Below are positions 47,410-60,312 of a stretch of 64,000 nucleotides of DNA, in pieces. How positions within the stretch are numbered: the first letter of the stretch is position 1; each line of letters starts with the position of its first letter. The stretch is taken from positions 59,213,119 to 59,277,118 of the forward strand of contig NC_079507.1 in assembly GCF_030052815.1 (NCBI RefSeq). Direction: 5' to 3'. The stretch is from Hevea brasiliensis (taxonomy: Eukaryota > Streptophyta > Magnoliopsida > Malpighiales > Euphorbiaceae). The position numbers and the translations under genes were made by a program. The notes under the pieces were generated by a model. The model saw only the letters and a list, made by a program, of their open reading frames with translations. It did no database searches and was not told where the DNA came from.

Positions 47410-47690
47410 GCCTCTAATTTTCAAAAAATGAAAACTATAGCAGAAGAAACGAGCTCAATCAACTTAAAATAATAAAATTCAATCACACAAGACCAAAGAC
47501 CTCTACTGAGGGCAAATTGAACAACTACACGTAACGCAATTCATTCTGCCAAAAGAGGAGAGCCGGCACAAAAAGACGAGGCCACACCATCCAGCCAACC
47601 TACATTGGGAATCCCTTGATTATGCCATGACCAGCTGATGATGAACGAGCATCAAATGAAGCATTCACATTTACTTCGAATGAACCATAG
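47410..47690 (-). pseudogene. RNase H domain relic of a LINE-type element
   Basis: The - strand reads VNVNASFDARSSSAGHGI near 47630-47690 and, after a frame change, WLDGVASSFCAGSPLLAE near 47540-47600. Together these have the shape of the RVT_3-type RNase H domain common in plant non-LTR retrotransposons and their domesticated relatives. At least two frameshifts and two stops make it non-functional. I saw no RT upstream in this strand. Confidence 0.6.
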
Positions 47691-47836
47691 ATCGGGTGAT
47701 TCCAAAGAGAATAGGCCATGCAACAGATATAAATTAAGCTGAGAATGGCTTTGTGGAGTTACTAGTTGCTGGGACTCCTCAAATACATTCTTCTAGCCTC
47801 TATATCGACTTCTACTTTAAGTGGTGGATTTAATTA

Positions 47837-47857
47837 TCTTTTTTAAGTCAGTGAATA
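47837..47857. repeat. 21-bp target-site duplication of SINE-2, left copy
   Basis: The 21-bp segment starts TCTTTTTTAAG and ends CAGTGAATA, identical to 47938-47958. A long, perfect duplication of the kind made by LINE-driven retroposition. Confidence 0.92.
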
Positions 47858-47937
47858 CTCAACTCAATTCAACTAAGTCTTTATCTCAAAAATTTGGGGT
47901 CGGCTATATGGATTCTCTTTCTCCACTCTACAAATTC
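47858..47937 (-). mobile_element. SINE-2: 5'-truncated Au-like SINE
   Basis: 80 bp on the - strand with GCCGACCCCAAATTTTTGAG, then ATAAAGACTTAG and a TTGAG-type tail. It is the same family as SINE-1 (shared GCCGACCCCAAATTTTTG core). A perfect 21-bp duplication on both sides marks the insertion precisely. Confidence 0.85.
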
Positions 47938-48479
47938 TCTTTTTTAAGTCAGTGAATAAAAAAAAAATTATTAAAACAGATCAAGCAAAATATAATATCA
48001 ATATTTTATTGTTGAACAAAATAAGATTTAAAATGATATAATTATTAATGTTATTTAATATATTTTTCTATATAAATAATTAAATAATCATTTATAAATT
48101 GATGTTAACACTTAAATATCTTACCTCAATTGAGAAATACTATTATACCTTATTTAATTTTAATTTTTATCAAAATAAAAATTATATAATATCTAAATTT
48201 ATAAAGCATCTATTTAGATAATTATATATTAAGATTTTTCAAATAAAATAAGGAATCAATTTGACCCTTCATTTCTTTAGCTACATCCTCCTTTGTCCTA
48301 CTCTTTCTCCGCTTGGAACAATTGAACCATTCATGACCCACCAGCCATCCTTTCTATAGCCTTGTCGCCATGGATCCATCTAACACCATCTTCCTAATTT
48401 ATTCTCTGTGACGTCGCATTGAAGATTAAGCTATTCTCCTTTCCTCCTTCGCAAATCACAAATCATACTCTTGTCTTCT

Positions 48480-48647
48480 CAACTCTTCTAACCTCAATGT
48501 TCTCTCTCACCATGTCTGTCAACTCTTCTAACCTCAATGTTCTCTCTCACCATGTCTGTCAACTCTTCTAACCTCAATGTTCTCTCTCACCATGTCTGTC
48601 AACTCTTCTAACCTCAATGTTCTCTCTCACCATGTCTGTCAACTCTT
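48480..48647. repeat. Perfect 40-bp minisatellite, 4.2 copies
   Basis: The unit begins CAACTCTTCTAACCTCAATG and ends CCATGTCTGT. Four full copies at 48480-48639 are identical, and a partial fifth copy follows. Complete identity implies recent expansion or homogenisation (or an assembly artefact). Confidence 0.97.
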
Positions 48648-51600
48648 ATTGGTCAGTTGTGACCCTCATCAGTCAATTTACAAAATGAGTGTCAGAAATG
48701 GAGATGGTAAGATAATATCTAAAATTACAATAATGAATAAAATTTAGAATGACCATATCTAAAAGAAAGTACACGGAATGCATATTTGGGATAAAATGGG
48801 AGAGTGTTGATCAAAATGGTCATATCCAATATAAAGAAACAAGCAATCCAGCACGGAAACATAAGAAATTGTTCCTCTACTGATGGTTGCGATTATGTGT
48901 AATTGGATCATTATTGAGTCTTGACTTCCTGTGTGGTTTAATTTCTACTACAATCAATTTCATAATAATTAATTTGGATGCAGAAGAACTTGTTGATCCA
49001 TATTGTGAATTATGGTTGGAAATGAACAAATGATCGATGTGAGTTGTGTTTCTTTTCCCGTTTTCTACGAGAAAACCGATTAAATAAAATGAAACTGATT
49101 TCACTTGTTTGATTTGATTAAATTTGATTTCCTTACATTATTTTGATAGATTTAATTCTATAATTTTTATTTTTCAATTTTTAATTTTTCAATTTAATTT
49201 GATTACAAATCAAACCAACTAAATCAACACCAACCTTCTTATTTGTTAAAATATTCAGCAGAGTCCACCTCTTCTTCCCTCCTTTGAGGTTTTCTTTTTT
49301 TTTTTTTATGAATTAAATAAAATTACTAGTTTGTGCATTTTTCAAGTAGATTTAAGATTAACTTAAAAAAATACCTCAAATTGTGTTATTAATAAAGAGA
49401 AAAAATTGTCTAGACACAGTAAAAATAAAAAAAAAGTTATGATAAATTATAATTTAGTTTTTAAGATTTAGTGAAATATATAAACTAATCCATATATTTT
49501 TTAAAATACATCTATTTAGTTCTTACAATTTTAATAAACCTAAAAATTAGCATATCCATTTAATTTACTGTTAATTGTAAAAAAAATGCCATTAACACTA
49601 TTTTTAATATGAAACAATTTAATCATTATTGTTTTGTTTTATTAACAAAATAGTCTATTAGATTTAATTTATTATTTTATTTATAATAAAAATAATAAAA
49701 TAATACTATAAATTTACAATATAAATTTTATTGTGAAATTGTACTTATATTTTATAATATTTATTTTTTTAATTACAGAATTATTATTTTATTTTACCAA
49801 TATTCTACATATGTTATAAATTTTAATTAAAAGAATTTAATTAAAAAATTATAATTTTATTGTATTATTTTATAATTAGAGAAAAATAAAATATAATCTG
49901 GAAGTTTTCCGCGTCTATATATATCTAGGTAGAGAGTAATTTATAATTTTATTAAAATGCCAGCACAACAATTAAATAAATGAGTTTGAAAATTACGTGG
50001 ATTAACTTTCAGAAAAACTAAGTTGTAATATTCCTTAACTGCATCTAAGCAATTTCATTTTTGTTAAGAAATTAATTTCAGAACTCTAATGCGAAAAACG
50101 ATAAAGATAGTTTTTTTTTTTGTTATAATTTCCCTTCTTTTATTAATCATTAATGTACATATATTGCGTTTCCTGATAGTATGTATATATTGACATCCCT
50201 TTGATAATCTGTATACTATTATTTTACGATGGACTACAAGTTGTTAATTAGTCTAAAATCAATTAAAAATGCATTTCATAATATGAGAGGGAAAGGATTT
50301 AATTTATATTTTACAGTAGATTCCAAGGGGCTGCCAATGGTCTAAGCCAAGTGATGTCCTTGAAACTTTTTATTTGGATTTTTTTTTTTAAAGGAAAGAA
50401 TGTTAATAATGGTGGGTAAGCTTGAGTGCCAAAAAGATGTTGCTTTAGTGTGACATGATAATGCACATATTCAATCATGGAGGAGCAAAAGGCTCTGATA
50501 TTTTAGGTATATGAATGCGACTGACGTTCATCATTCAAAGCTTTCCCTTCCGCCTATTGTTTCCCAATGATATAGAGTTATCCGAATGATTATCTCCATA
50601 GATATCTCTCTCTTCTTTTGAGGATTAATCTGATCTCTCTGCATTTGATTAGTCAAATTTATAGAGTTAAAAGAATTATTAGACACTTATTAACTCAGCA
50701 AAGGAAATAATGTTTTGCACGAGACGTGAGCAAAGCGAAGTATTTACAATTTGTACTGCCAATATATAGTTGGGGTGTCGGGTGGCGATGCCATTTTTTT
50801 TATGGAACATGGGTATTATTGTATATATTTTGGATATCAGGGATGCCAGCTATAAAAAGGTAACCCTAATATGATGTAATGCGGATTCTTCTCATTATAA
50901 AAATAATTTTAATGTCATCAAATCAAAATTATTAGTTTAAAAAATAATTAGACGAAATTAAACTCAAGAAACCTATATATATAGACATTGTAAAATGAGG
51001 TAAGGTTTTGCTTGTACGCAACCTTGACTGAAAGTCATATTTTCCCATGGTCAATATGAATATGACTTGTATTGTTTATATATATAAATATTAAGCATCC
51101 AATCAATTCTTGATGACCCAAAGGCATGTTTTTATTATTACAGTCTAATGATGATCCGATAGAAGAAATAGATGCATGAACAATCTTTGCATAAGATTGT
51201 ATTCTTTTAAATTTTTTTTTTTCTATCTAATCTTTGATTCCCTCTCATGCATGCAATGTCTTTAACATCTGTCAGGATAATTCCATGATGCTAAAGAATG
51301 AATAGGATGATGAAAATTTCAAATGGGTGTATGATCATGTGAGTACAAGAAGAAAATTGAAAGAAGCAAGTAGGGAATTGAAAGAGATAGAAGTTGTTGT
51401 TGTTGAAAAAGAGTCTGCTAGTTTTAATTAATTTAGTGACCAGAAACAGTTCCATTTTTATCCTGTTATGCTTTATTTGAATGTTCATAACAAAGATACC
51501 AAAAAATTTCTTAATAATTATGCCAAGTTTTAATCACCACAACTGTTTGTGTTTCCTCAAGGGAATTTCATCTGTAAATGACAGTCTAGACTGTCTTATG

Positions 51601-52830
51601 TCTTTTTCCCAGAAATTTTTCGGCTTGCCCATCATCATACATCAGATTCTGGACGAAATGAATCAAATCTCTTGGTAAAAACAAAAAAGAAAAAAGAAGA
51701 AAAACATTACACACAATCTTGTTGTTAAATAATTAACATATGTGCAATTGGGAATCCCTCACTTTTCTTTCTCTGAAACCCAACCAATCTAAATCTCCTC
51801 TTCACATACATATAAAATAAGTTTCTATTCATGATTCAAGAAGAGAAGTTACTTTCATGTTGTTCCTGTTTTTTGAACAATTCTTTTTTTTTTTTTCCTC
51901 AATCATGCATGCATGTGTGTAATTTTCAACTCAATCATGCATATGTGTAATTTTCAACTAATATGTAATTTCTGAACTAGTCAAAGGCTTACTTCATAAC
52001 TTTCACCTCAGCAAAATAATAATATTATTAGGAAATGGAAACTTTTGACAGTACTTGTAGTTGAATGCAATATAATATAAATATATAATTAAGAAATTGT
52101 AGAAGACAAATTAGGCACAGCATAAGACACAGAGGATATGGGTTTTTGACCTTCATCAATTAAATTTATATAAATGGAGGAATCTGCCCTTTCTAGTTGT
52201 GGGTCAAACTCAAGCATGCATAATATTCAACTGCTAACCAGTGAATGCATCACCTCAATGCACCTAACTCACAGATTGCAATTTGCAAGCCAAATGAGCA
52301 TAAAAAATACTTATAATTTTCCATCTCATTACATCACTATTCACTACTGTTTCATATTTTTTAGATAAATTGTTCCATCACATAGGCTTTTTAAATTGAG
52401 TTAAACTCCAAATATAGCTGCCTGGGGTGTACCTAATTTGCTTAACAAAGCAATAATTGGTGTTAAACATGCATTAGATGTACTAATTAAACACAGGTTT
52501 ACTTAGGTTTTGAAGTGTGTTGTCATTGAAAATTTGAGCAAGCCATTTTTTTAAATTCCAAAGAAGAAGCAAGTGCTACCATTATTTACTATGAATTAAA
52601 TTTTGAAATTTACAATATCATAATTTTGTTTTGCTTTTTCTTGTGTAATTGAAGCTTACTGGAATTGAAATTTTTGAAGTTGAAGATCTCAAATAATGGA
52701 TTTTGATTATGTTTTTGATTTGATTATCTCTATTTTGGATTCTAAATTGCTTGTTTGTGAGTGTTGGGTTCTATTTATATATGGAAGCTAATAGGAATTA
52801 GAGTTTGGATTGCTTTTTTGTGACCGCTTG
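48648..52830. other. Intergenic DNA, AT-rich, upstream of the PIN gene
   Basis: No gene seen. Very AT-rich between 49100 and 49900. An imperfect tandem repeat of about 30 bp built on CAATCATGCAT and GTGTAATTTTCAACT lies at about 51897-51965. Confidence 0.6.
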
Positions 52831-52841
52831 AGAGAGATAGA

Positions 52842-52872
52842 GTGTGGGAGAGAGGGAGAGTGTTTGGGAAGG

Positions 52873-52910
<38 letters not shown>

Positions 52911-53060
52911 AGAAACAATGGGAAAGAGAGAGATAGAGGGGGAGATATGGAGGAAATAGAATTAAGCAGACAGAGAGAGAGAGATGGAGAGAGAATTAGA
53001 AACGTAAAGAAGAGACAAAAATGGGGAGAGAGAATGAGAGCGAGAGAGAGGCATGGTATT
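52842..53060. repeat. GA-rich tract upstream of the PIN gene
   Basis: About 220 bp dominated by GA/GAGA, with a pure GA run at about 52874-52908. Such tracts are bound by plant BBR/BPC GAGA-binding factors. It ends about 480 bp upstream of the TATA box. The apparent Arg-Glu repeat open frame over it is a by-product of the repeat. Confidence 0.85.
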
Positions 53061-53534
53061 TTAGGAATAAAAAGGTTTCTCATTAAACCACAATTTACAA
53101 CATTAACGAACAACTAATTGCTTTACAAATGATTGGAAAATCATTTTATCAACAAAATGAAACTTTAGGTGATACTAATTTTAACATGCAAACAAATTAG
53201 CTAACATGTTGAGAGCTGATAAATTATGAATTTTATTTTTAAAACTATTTTTTATTTATTGACCGTTGCTTTATTTTTTTATTTAAATTTTATTATTTTT
53301 TTTAAAATTTTAATAATTATAAATTTTTTAAGTCTTTAATTAGTTTTTTATTTTAAATAAATTATTTTACAAAAAAATAATAGATAAATATAAAAAAAAT
53401 TTCACACACTCTACCACTACTGTTGCCACACCAATGGTCCCTCCCGCCACGTTTTCCTAATTCGGTAATTCCGACACAGTACTCATTACGATTACCACCA
53501 AAGCCTCTCACAATCACTATGTACACTCACAAAT

Positions 53535-53548
53535 GGCTATATATAGCC
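53535..53548 (+). promoter_or_regulatory. TATA box of the PIN gene, in a 14-bp palindrome
   Basis: GGCTATATATAGCC with the TATA core at 53538-53545, about 235 bp before the ATG. A CT-rich initiator region follows (TCTCTCTCCCCTCTCCC). No upstream ATG occurs between a start site near 53570 and the main ATG. Confidence 0.75.
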
Positions 53549-53779
53549 ACTGAGCTGTCTCTCTCCCCTCTCCCTCTACATATCTCTCCTCGCAAAATAC
53601 CGCCCGACTTCTCTCTCTCCAGACTTATCTGAAGCAGTGCACTGCAGGTGTAGCTGCTGCAGAGTGCAGAGTAGTTACTTAGTTAACGGTTTTTTACTTC
53701 GTTTCAGCCCATTTTGTCCTTCCCCTTCTGTTGAATTTACTTTTCGAAGTGATACAGAGGGAGACAAGAATAATTAATC

Positions 53780-56700
53780 ATGATTAGCTGGAAGGATCTG
53801 TACACCGTTTTAACGGCGGTGATTCCTCTCTATGTTGCCATGATATTGGCCTACGGCTCTGTGCGGTGGTGGAAGATTTTCAGCCCGGACCAGTGCTCCG
53901 GCATCAACCGGTTCGTGGCGATATTTGCTGTGCCGTTACTGTCTTTCCATTTCATCTCCACCAACGATCCTTACGCCATGAATTTCAGGTTCATTGCCGC
54001 CGATACGCTTCAAAAGATTATAATGCTTGTCGCTCTTGGTATTTGGACTAATTTCACAAAAAATGGAAGTTTAGAATGGATGATTACAATTTTCTCTTTG
54101 TCTACTCTTCCAAACACTCTGGTCATGGGCATTCCTCTGTTAATCGCCATGTACGGCGAGTACTCCGGTAGCCTCATGGTTCAGGTGGTGGTTTTGCAGT
54201 GTATCATTTGGTATACTCTTCTTTTGTTTCTTTTTGAGTACAGAGGAGCCAAGATGTTGATCATGGAGCAGTTCCCTGAAACTGCAGCTTCCATTGTTTC
54301 GTTCAAGGTGGATTCTGATGTTGTTTCCTTAGACGGCAGAGATTTCTTGGAAACGGATGCTGAGATTGGTGATGATGGGAAGCTACATGTGACGGTGAGG
54401 AAATCGAATGCTTCTCGGCGATCTTTGGGCCCTGGTTCTTTCTCTGCATTGACTCCTCGTCCGTCGAATCTTACTGGAGCTGAGATATACAGCTTGAGTT
54501 CATCGAGAAATCCAACCCCTAGAGGATCTAATTTTAACACTTCCGACTTGTATAATATGATGGGAGTTCAGGGATTCCCTGGCGGAAGGCTATCAAATTT
54601 TGGCCCAGCAGACTTGTATTCTGTACAATCTTCAAGAGGTCCAACGCCTCGGCCCTCAAATTTTGAAGAAAATTGTGCTCCAGTGGCTACAATTTCTTCT
54701 CCGAGATTCGGGTTTTATCCGGCGCAGACAGTACCATCATCTTACCCAGCACCAAATACAGAATTTTCTTCAACAGTCTCCACAAAGAACACCAAGAATC
54801 ATCAGCAGCAGCACCAGCCTCAACAGCAGCAACAAAATTCGAAAGCAAACCATGATGCTAAGGAGCTGCACATGTTTGTGTGGAGTTCCAGTGCGTCCCC
54901 GGTCTCCGATGTATTTGGCGGGAATGATTTCGGAGCATCCCAGCAATCTGGCCGGTCAGACCAGGGAGCCAAGGAGATCAGAATGTTAGTTGCTGACCAC
55001 CCACAAGATGGGGAAACCAAAGGTATAATTTCAACCTTCAATACGGACAACACTCATTATATACAATTATGAATTTAATAATCGAATTTGTTTGTTATTT
55101 TAGTCTAAAAATTTTCTCAAATTTGTTTTAAAATGTGAAAGCCATTGCACATGCTGGAGAATTTCCTGGCGAAGACTTTAGTTTTGCTGGTAAAGGAGAA
55201 GGAGAAGAGAAAGGGAGAGAAAAAGAGGGACCCACTGGACTTAACAAGCTAGGGTCAAGCTCAACGGCGGAGCTCCACCCAAAGGCCGCCGGAGCACCAG
55301 AGTCTGGAGCCAACAAACATATGCCTCCGGCGAGCGTGATGACCCGTCTGATATTGATCATGGTTTGGCGCAAATTGATTCGGAACCCAAACACATACTC
55401 CAGTCTCATTGGCCTGGTCTGGTCTCTAATTTCTTTCCGGTGAGTGCAAAGAATCAAACTTTTGAAACAAATTGACTTTTGCTAGAACAAATGATATTTA
55501 AGTTACTGTGATTGATATTTATGTTTATGGATTCATTGCAGGTGGCATGTGGCTATGCCTAAAATAATAGAGAAGTCGATCTCCATACTGTCTGATGCTG
55601 GCCTTGGAATGGCTATGTTCAGCCTCGGTAAGTGGTCATAATTCTTGTACCCAGAAAAAATACATGAGCTATTATCCATTAACAGGGACAACTACAAATC
55701 AATATGTGATATGATAGGGGTTTTGGATGGATGTCTGGCAGTGTTAGGCCTATTTCGCGTTATTGAAATTGTGGTTGAAAAAATATTTTTTAAATATATT
55801 AATTAAAAAATATTAAAAAATAATTTAAAATTAAATTTAATAAATTTTAATTATAAAAATAATAAAATTATTTTTTTAATAATATATAAAATAATATTTT
55901 TATTAAAAAAATAAATTTAGATCTCTAAATACAATGTTAAATCGATACTTAGTGTTTCAAACGTGGCAAAATTTTGACCACACCGTAGTGTGGAAGGGGC
56001 ATCGATATGGTTGGTACGCAGTGATGGTTACATTGTCTAAAGTTGAGGTTTTGAATGCCCAGCTCACAGCCATCCAATTCTTTTTGTGAGCCTTTTTCAT
56101 CACCTAAAGAAATCAAAGGGTCTTAAGATTATAAAATCGAATCTCCACCCGACATATGGGGCCGGGTCCCTTGCGGTCCAGGGTTGGTGGGGATCGGTGG
56201 TGAGAGATGCCTGTTTCGTACCGTTTCGGTGAAGGTGGTTGAAGTGAGGGGAACAAAAAAATAAAGATAGACTTTATTTTTTATCTAATTTTTCTGGTGG
56301 AAGTACGTGTATATATTATATTGATTTGGTTGTTATGTATTATGGTGAAAATTAAAGGTCTGTTTATGGCTTTACAACCGAAGATAATTGCGTGTGGGAA
56401 CTCCGTGGCTTCATTTGCCATGGCTGTTCGTTTCCTGACTGGTCCTGCAGTGATGGCTGCAGCTTCAATTGCTGTTGGGCTGCGTGGTACTCTCCTCCAT
56501 GTCGCTATTGTTCAGGTGAAATTCACTTTCGCATTAACCATTATTAATTAGTAATTACCTATCTCGTACTACAATTTATCACTTTTTATCCATTCATCAA
56601 GTACTTAATCAACATGATTTAATTATTCTGATGTAATAGGCTGCACTACCACAAGGAATTGTTCCATTTGTGTTTGCCAAGGAATACAATGTCCATCCTG

Positions 56701-56866
56701 CCATTCTTAGCACTGCGTAAGTAATTAATTAAAATTCTATCTATCCATAGAAAATAATTTCATTTACCTTTATATGATTTAATATAATTTTAATTTCAGG
56801 GTTATCTTCGGAATGTTGATAGCATTACCGATTACCCTTGTCTACTACATTCTCCTTGGATTGTGA
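53780..56866 (+). CDS. PIN3: PIN auxin efflux carrier, PIN3/PIN4/PIN7 group
   Basis: Plasma-membrane carrier that exports auxin; its polar placement directs tropism and shade or gravity responses. Exons: 53780-55022, 55142-55439, 55542-55627, 56358-56515, 56640-56716, 56800-56866, all GT-AG, giving 642 residues. The N-terminal membrane block (about 1-165) starts [20 protein letters not shown] and includes [21 protein letters not shown] long hydrophilic loop follows (about 165-480). The C-terminal membrane block ends [11 protein letters not shown]. The loop has three TPRxSN kinase-target repeats (TPRPS 224-228, TPRGS 246-250, TPRPS 289-293), a Gln-rich run near 340, [12 protein letters not shown], and the NPNTYSS trafficking motif. 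These and the length match the PIN3/4/7 group; which of the three cannot be told. The ATG is the first in the leader. The exon 2 acceptor (GAAAG|CC) has a poor pyrimidine tract but is the one that keeps the frame. Confidence 0.97.
55628..56357 (+). other. PIN intron 3 (longest)
   Basis: 730 bp GT-AG intron with an AT-rich core (about 55780-55910), flanked on the left by GGCCTATTTCGCG-like and on the right by TTTAGATCTCTAAATAC sequence. This hints at an old MITE but the ends do not match well. Confidence 0.6.
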
Positions 56867-58700
56867 TTTTTCTGAGTGGTATCCCAAAAATAGAGCAGAA
56901 ATGAAGAGAATTTTGATTGCTGATGATAGTGTGTCACACTTGGCTTGGCTTAGCAGCATTGATTGGGCCAAAAATAGGTTGGTATTGGAGAAGGATTTCC
57001 AGATGAAAGAAGAATTCAATACAAAGAAATTTTCCAAAGGTTCCAGAATTCTTGGAGCTAAAAAAATATTTTAGCTTAATTGAAAGCCCTGATATAAGGA
57101 TCATGCACCCATTAGGAGCCAAAGTTTGTTCAATTTTTTAAGGTTTGGAAAGTAACAAAAGAATTAATTGAAGGCCGTTGTTCATAAAGGAGACATGAAA
57201 GAGGAAAACAAGGGCAAAAGAGATAAGGACCATCTTCATCGATAATCTTAATTCTCTTCATTTCCATTAGTTCATCATGTAAAGTCTGATTTCAATATTA
57301 ACTCTTCCCCATCTGCTGCAAAACGAAAATGAAAAAAATCAATGAATTGGATCAGAAGATAAAAAGAGAAAAAGAAAAAGGTTTTTTTTTTTTTAAAAAA
57401 AAAAATTTCTCTATTGCTATATTAGTTTAATTTGTTGCTAGTGCTTGCCTTTTGATTGTACGTAGAACCGCCAATTATTTGCGTTTGTCTTCTTCCTTTA
57501 GTTTGTAATTTGTGTAGGATTTTTATGATAAAAAAGGGTCTTTAGTCATTCATCACCTTGTTAATACGAAGTTAGTGAAGTATTTTTGTTTAAGAAAAAG
57601 ACATCAATCAATCAATGAAAGCATAATATGGAGGAAAAATAAAAAGAAAAGGATCTTTGAAAGTTAGTGGGTTTTGCACTCTAGTTGGCCAGAAATACCC
57701 TTTTTTTATGGTCCCTTCTTGAGATGCCAAAGTAGAAAGGCGGAGATAGAAGTGTAAACGATTCAAGCAAGTTATGCTTTAAAGGGTTTAAGTTTGGGTT
57801 ATTAATTTTTTTTTTAATTTAATTTTAGTTTATTTAGAAAATGAGTCAAATATTAATAAGCTCAAACTTAGCTTATTAAATGAATCGAGTCAATTTGAAC
57901 TTTTATCTAATCGATCCTCAAATAGCCGGTAAATAATTTGACTCATTTACAACTCTAATGAGTTTTACAATTAGAATTATGAAGTTCAAAGCTATGTAAT
58001 TTTGTTATGCTTAAGATAATAAATTTAAAATGAATAATTTTAGTTAAATGAGTTTGTTTGCGAGCCTTTTAATGGATTGTCTCGTGAACCTATTAAATAA
58101 ATGAACTCGCGAATTTTAATTAATTAAATATTAATAAACTTAAACTTAAGTTTAGCTCATTTAAAAAATGAATCAAGTCAATACTCACTTTCATCGAGTG
58201 AACTTTTAATAATTCGTAAGTAGTTTGATTTATTTGCAAATAAAATTTAAGAATAAATTAAGTTAATGATTTAATGAATACTAAACTAGTCTTCCCTTGA
58301 CCCTAAGCTTTTTTTGACCGCTCGACACTAACAATTTCGACAAATTACTAAAGAGCTAATTTTCCTACCTAGAAACAACACATAAGCGTAAGCGAGTGCA
58401 TTAATTTAGAAGAGGAAGAAGATTAAGCATTGACTGTAGATCAACCTTTCCAATTGACCTGATCACTTTTGAATCTGACACATTCACAATTTATTTCACT
58501 TAAAGCTTAACAAATTAATGAAGTTACAATGAAATGCAACCATTGCGTGAGGTAGATATGACACATGTAGGAGATATCTACAGAATAAGGATCCATTTAA
58601 GGCGGATGAAGACACGAAGCCAAACGTAAATATCCTAGTAAATATTTTTCATAGTAAATATCAAACTATTTTTCATAGTAAATATTTCACAGTTAAATGC
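56867..58700. other. PIN 3' UTR and downstream intergenic DNA
   Basis: The first few hundred bases probably belong to the PIN 3' UTR (end not determined). No further gene. AT-rich with poly-A/T runs (about 57381-57407). Confidence 0.5.
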
Positions 58701-59713
58701 ACAAATCACATTCTTAATTTACGTATTTATTAAGACTTCATTTACTTTTGTTTTAGTATTTATGTTTGGTCCCAAAGGATGAATGTCTAGTTCCACCCCC
58801 AATTTACACGTGATTCAAATAATTAAAATATTCGCAATATGTGCGTGTGATGTCATGCAAGTTTTTCTACTGAATCTCTCTCACATGTTTATGAGCTAAT
58901 TTCTTATTTATTTTTAATTTAATATGTTAATATTGTTGCTTGTTTAAATGATCATGCAAATGTTCCAAATAAAAAAGGAAAAATGGTTGAGTTATTTTAA
59001 AGAAATTCATTTAGTTTATCATATTGTTGGGGTTTTCTTTCTTTTCTTTTTTTTTTAATCCAACCCTAACTTTTGTAGTTAAGGGAGGATAAAAATATTC
59101 TTTTGGCCTAATTTATTTAAATTAAAAAATTCTTTTAATATAATATTAATGTCTCTCATATTAAAATATCTAAAATTTGATTAAAACATTTTTATTTGTT
59201 GATTACATATTTTGAAACAAAATAACATATATTCATATTTAATTACACTTTAAATTTAATATAAAATTATTAAATATATTTCATTTTTAAATTTGACTTT
59301 TTATAAATTGAATGATTTTTTAAATACTAATCACTCTTAATTATGGGTGATGGATTGGTCAAATTTGTCCAATTTCTCTATATTTTTCATTTAAATAAAT
59401 AAATAAAACCTTTACAATGAAATGATGACACGTGATCTCTCAAACTTTACATCTTATTCATTCATCATGGTCACGAGATAGAGCCTCAAAATCTGTTGGC
59501 ATCCATCTGTCATCAACAGCAAATATCATCTTTTGATCCTCAAAATATTTTTTTTTAAATTGTATAAAAAAAAAAACCCTTTTTTTAGGTATTTAGCAGC
59601 TCCTAACTTTCTCCTTTTCTTATTCCTTTAACTTTTATTAAAATTTAAACTTTTATAATTTTAAAAATATTTTTTTATAATTAGTGTTAATTAATCTAAT
59701 TAATGGCAGCACC

Positions 59714-59755
<42 letters not shown>

Positions 59756-60230
59756 CGATGATGATTTAATTATCAAATTAATCCACCAATGATGTGTTGT
59801 CGTAAATCTTTTATATAGTATTTTATAAATAAAAAATAGATTTAAATTATTATAATTTAAAAAATTATTCATTGTTATTATACGTATATAAATGTGTGTG
59901 TCATGTGATGGCTTAGAATTTAATCTCACGTACCAATGATTTATTGACATAGTGATTAATGATGAGATGGGCTTGAGAGGAATTTTACGATCGAGTTTAG
60001 GGGTTGTAAATGTACCGTTTGACTTGAGATCTTACAGCTCGTCATTTGACTCTTTTGATTTTCAGATTACTATGAGAGTTTAGGAAGTGATTGATCTGAT
60101 TGACTAATAGTTAAAATATAACTCTGACGATAAAAAAAAAAAAAAAAAAAAAATCTCACATGCACTGAGAAATGCTTTTATTTAATTATTGTGAAGCTTA
60201 ACCCACAAATGACGGGAAAAAAAAGGTTTA
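58701..60230. other. Intergenic DNA, AT-rich
   Basis: No gene. An AAT/ATA trinucleotide microsatellite of about 13 units lies at about 59714-59755 and an A-run of about 23 at about 60129-60153. Confidence 0.65.
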
Positions 60231-60237
60231 AGATAAT

Positions 60238-60312
60238 AATGGTGCATTAATTAATTTGATTGAGTAATGGTGCATTAATTAATTTGATTGAGTAATGGTG
60301 CATTGAACTTTC
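60238..60312. repeat. 28-bp tandem repeat, about 2.5 copies
   Basis: Unit TAATGGTGCATTAATTAATT plus TGATTGAG. Two identical full copies and a partial third (TAATGGTGCATT). Confidence 0.93.

Noticed and set aside
52842..53117. Arg-Glu repeat protein on + and Ser-Leu repeat protein on -
   Set aside because: Both arise from the GA microsatellite. No other coding sign.
54181..55457. Several open frames in other phases over PIN exons 1 and 2
   Set aside because: They are shadows of the long PIN coding exon.
55735..55955. MITE inside PIN intron 3
   Set aside because: The ends do not form a convincing inverted repeat and the core is simple AT sequence.
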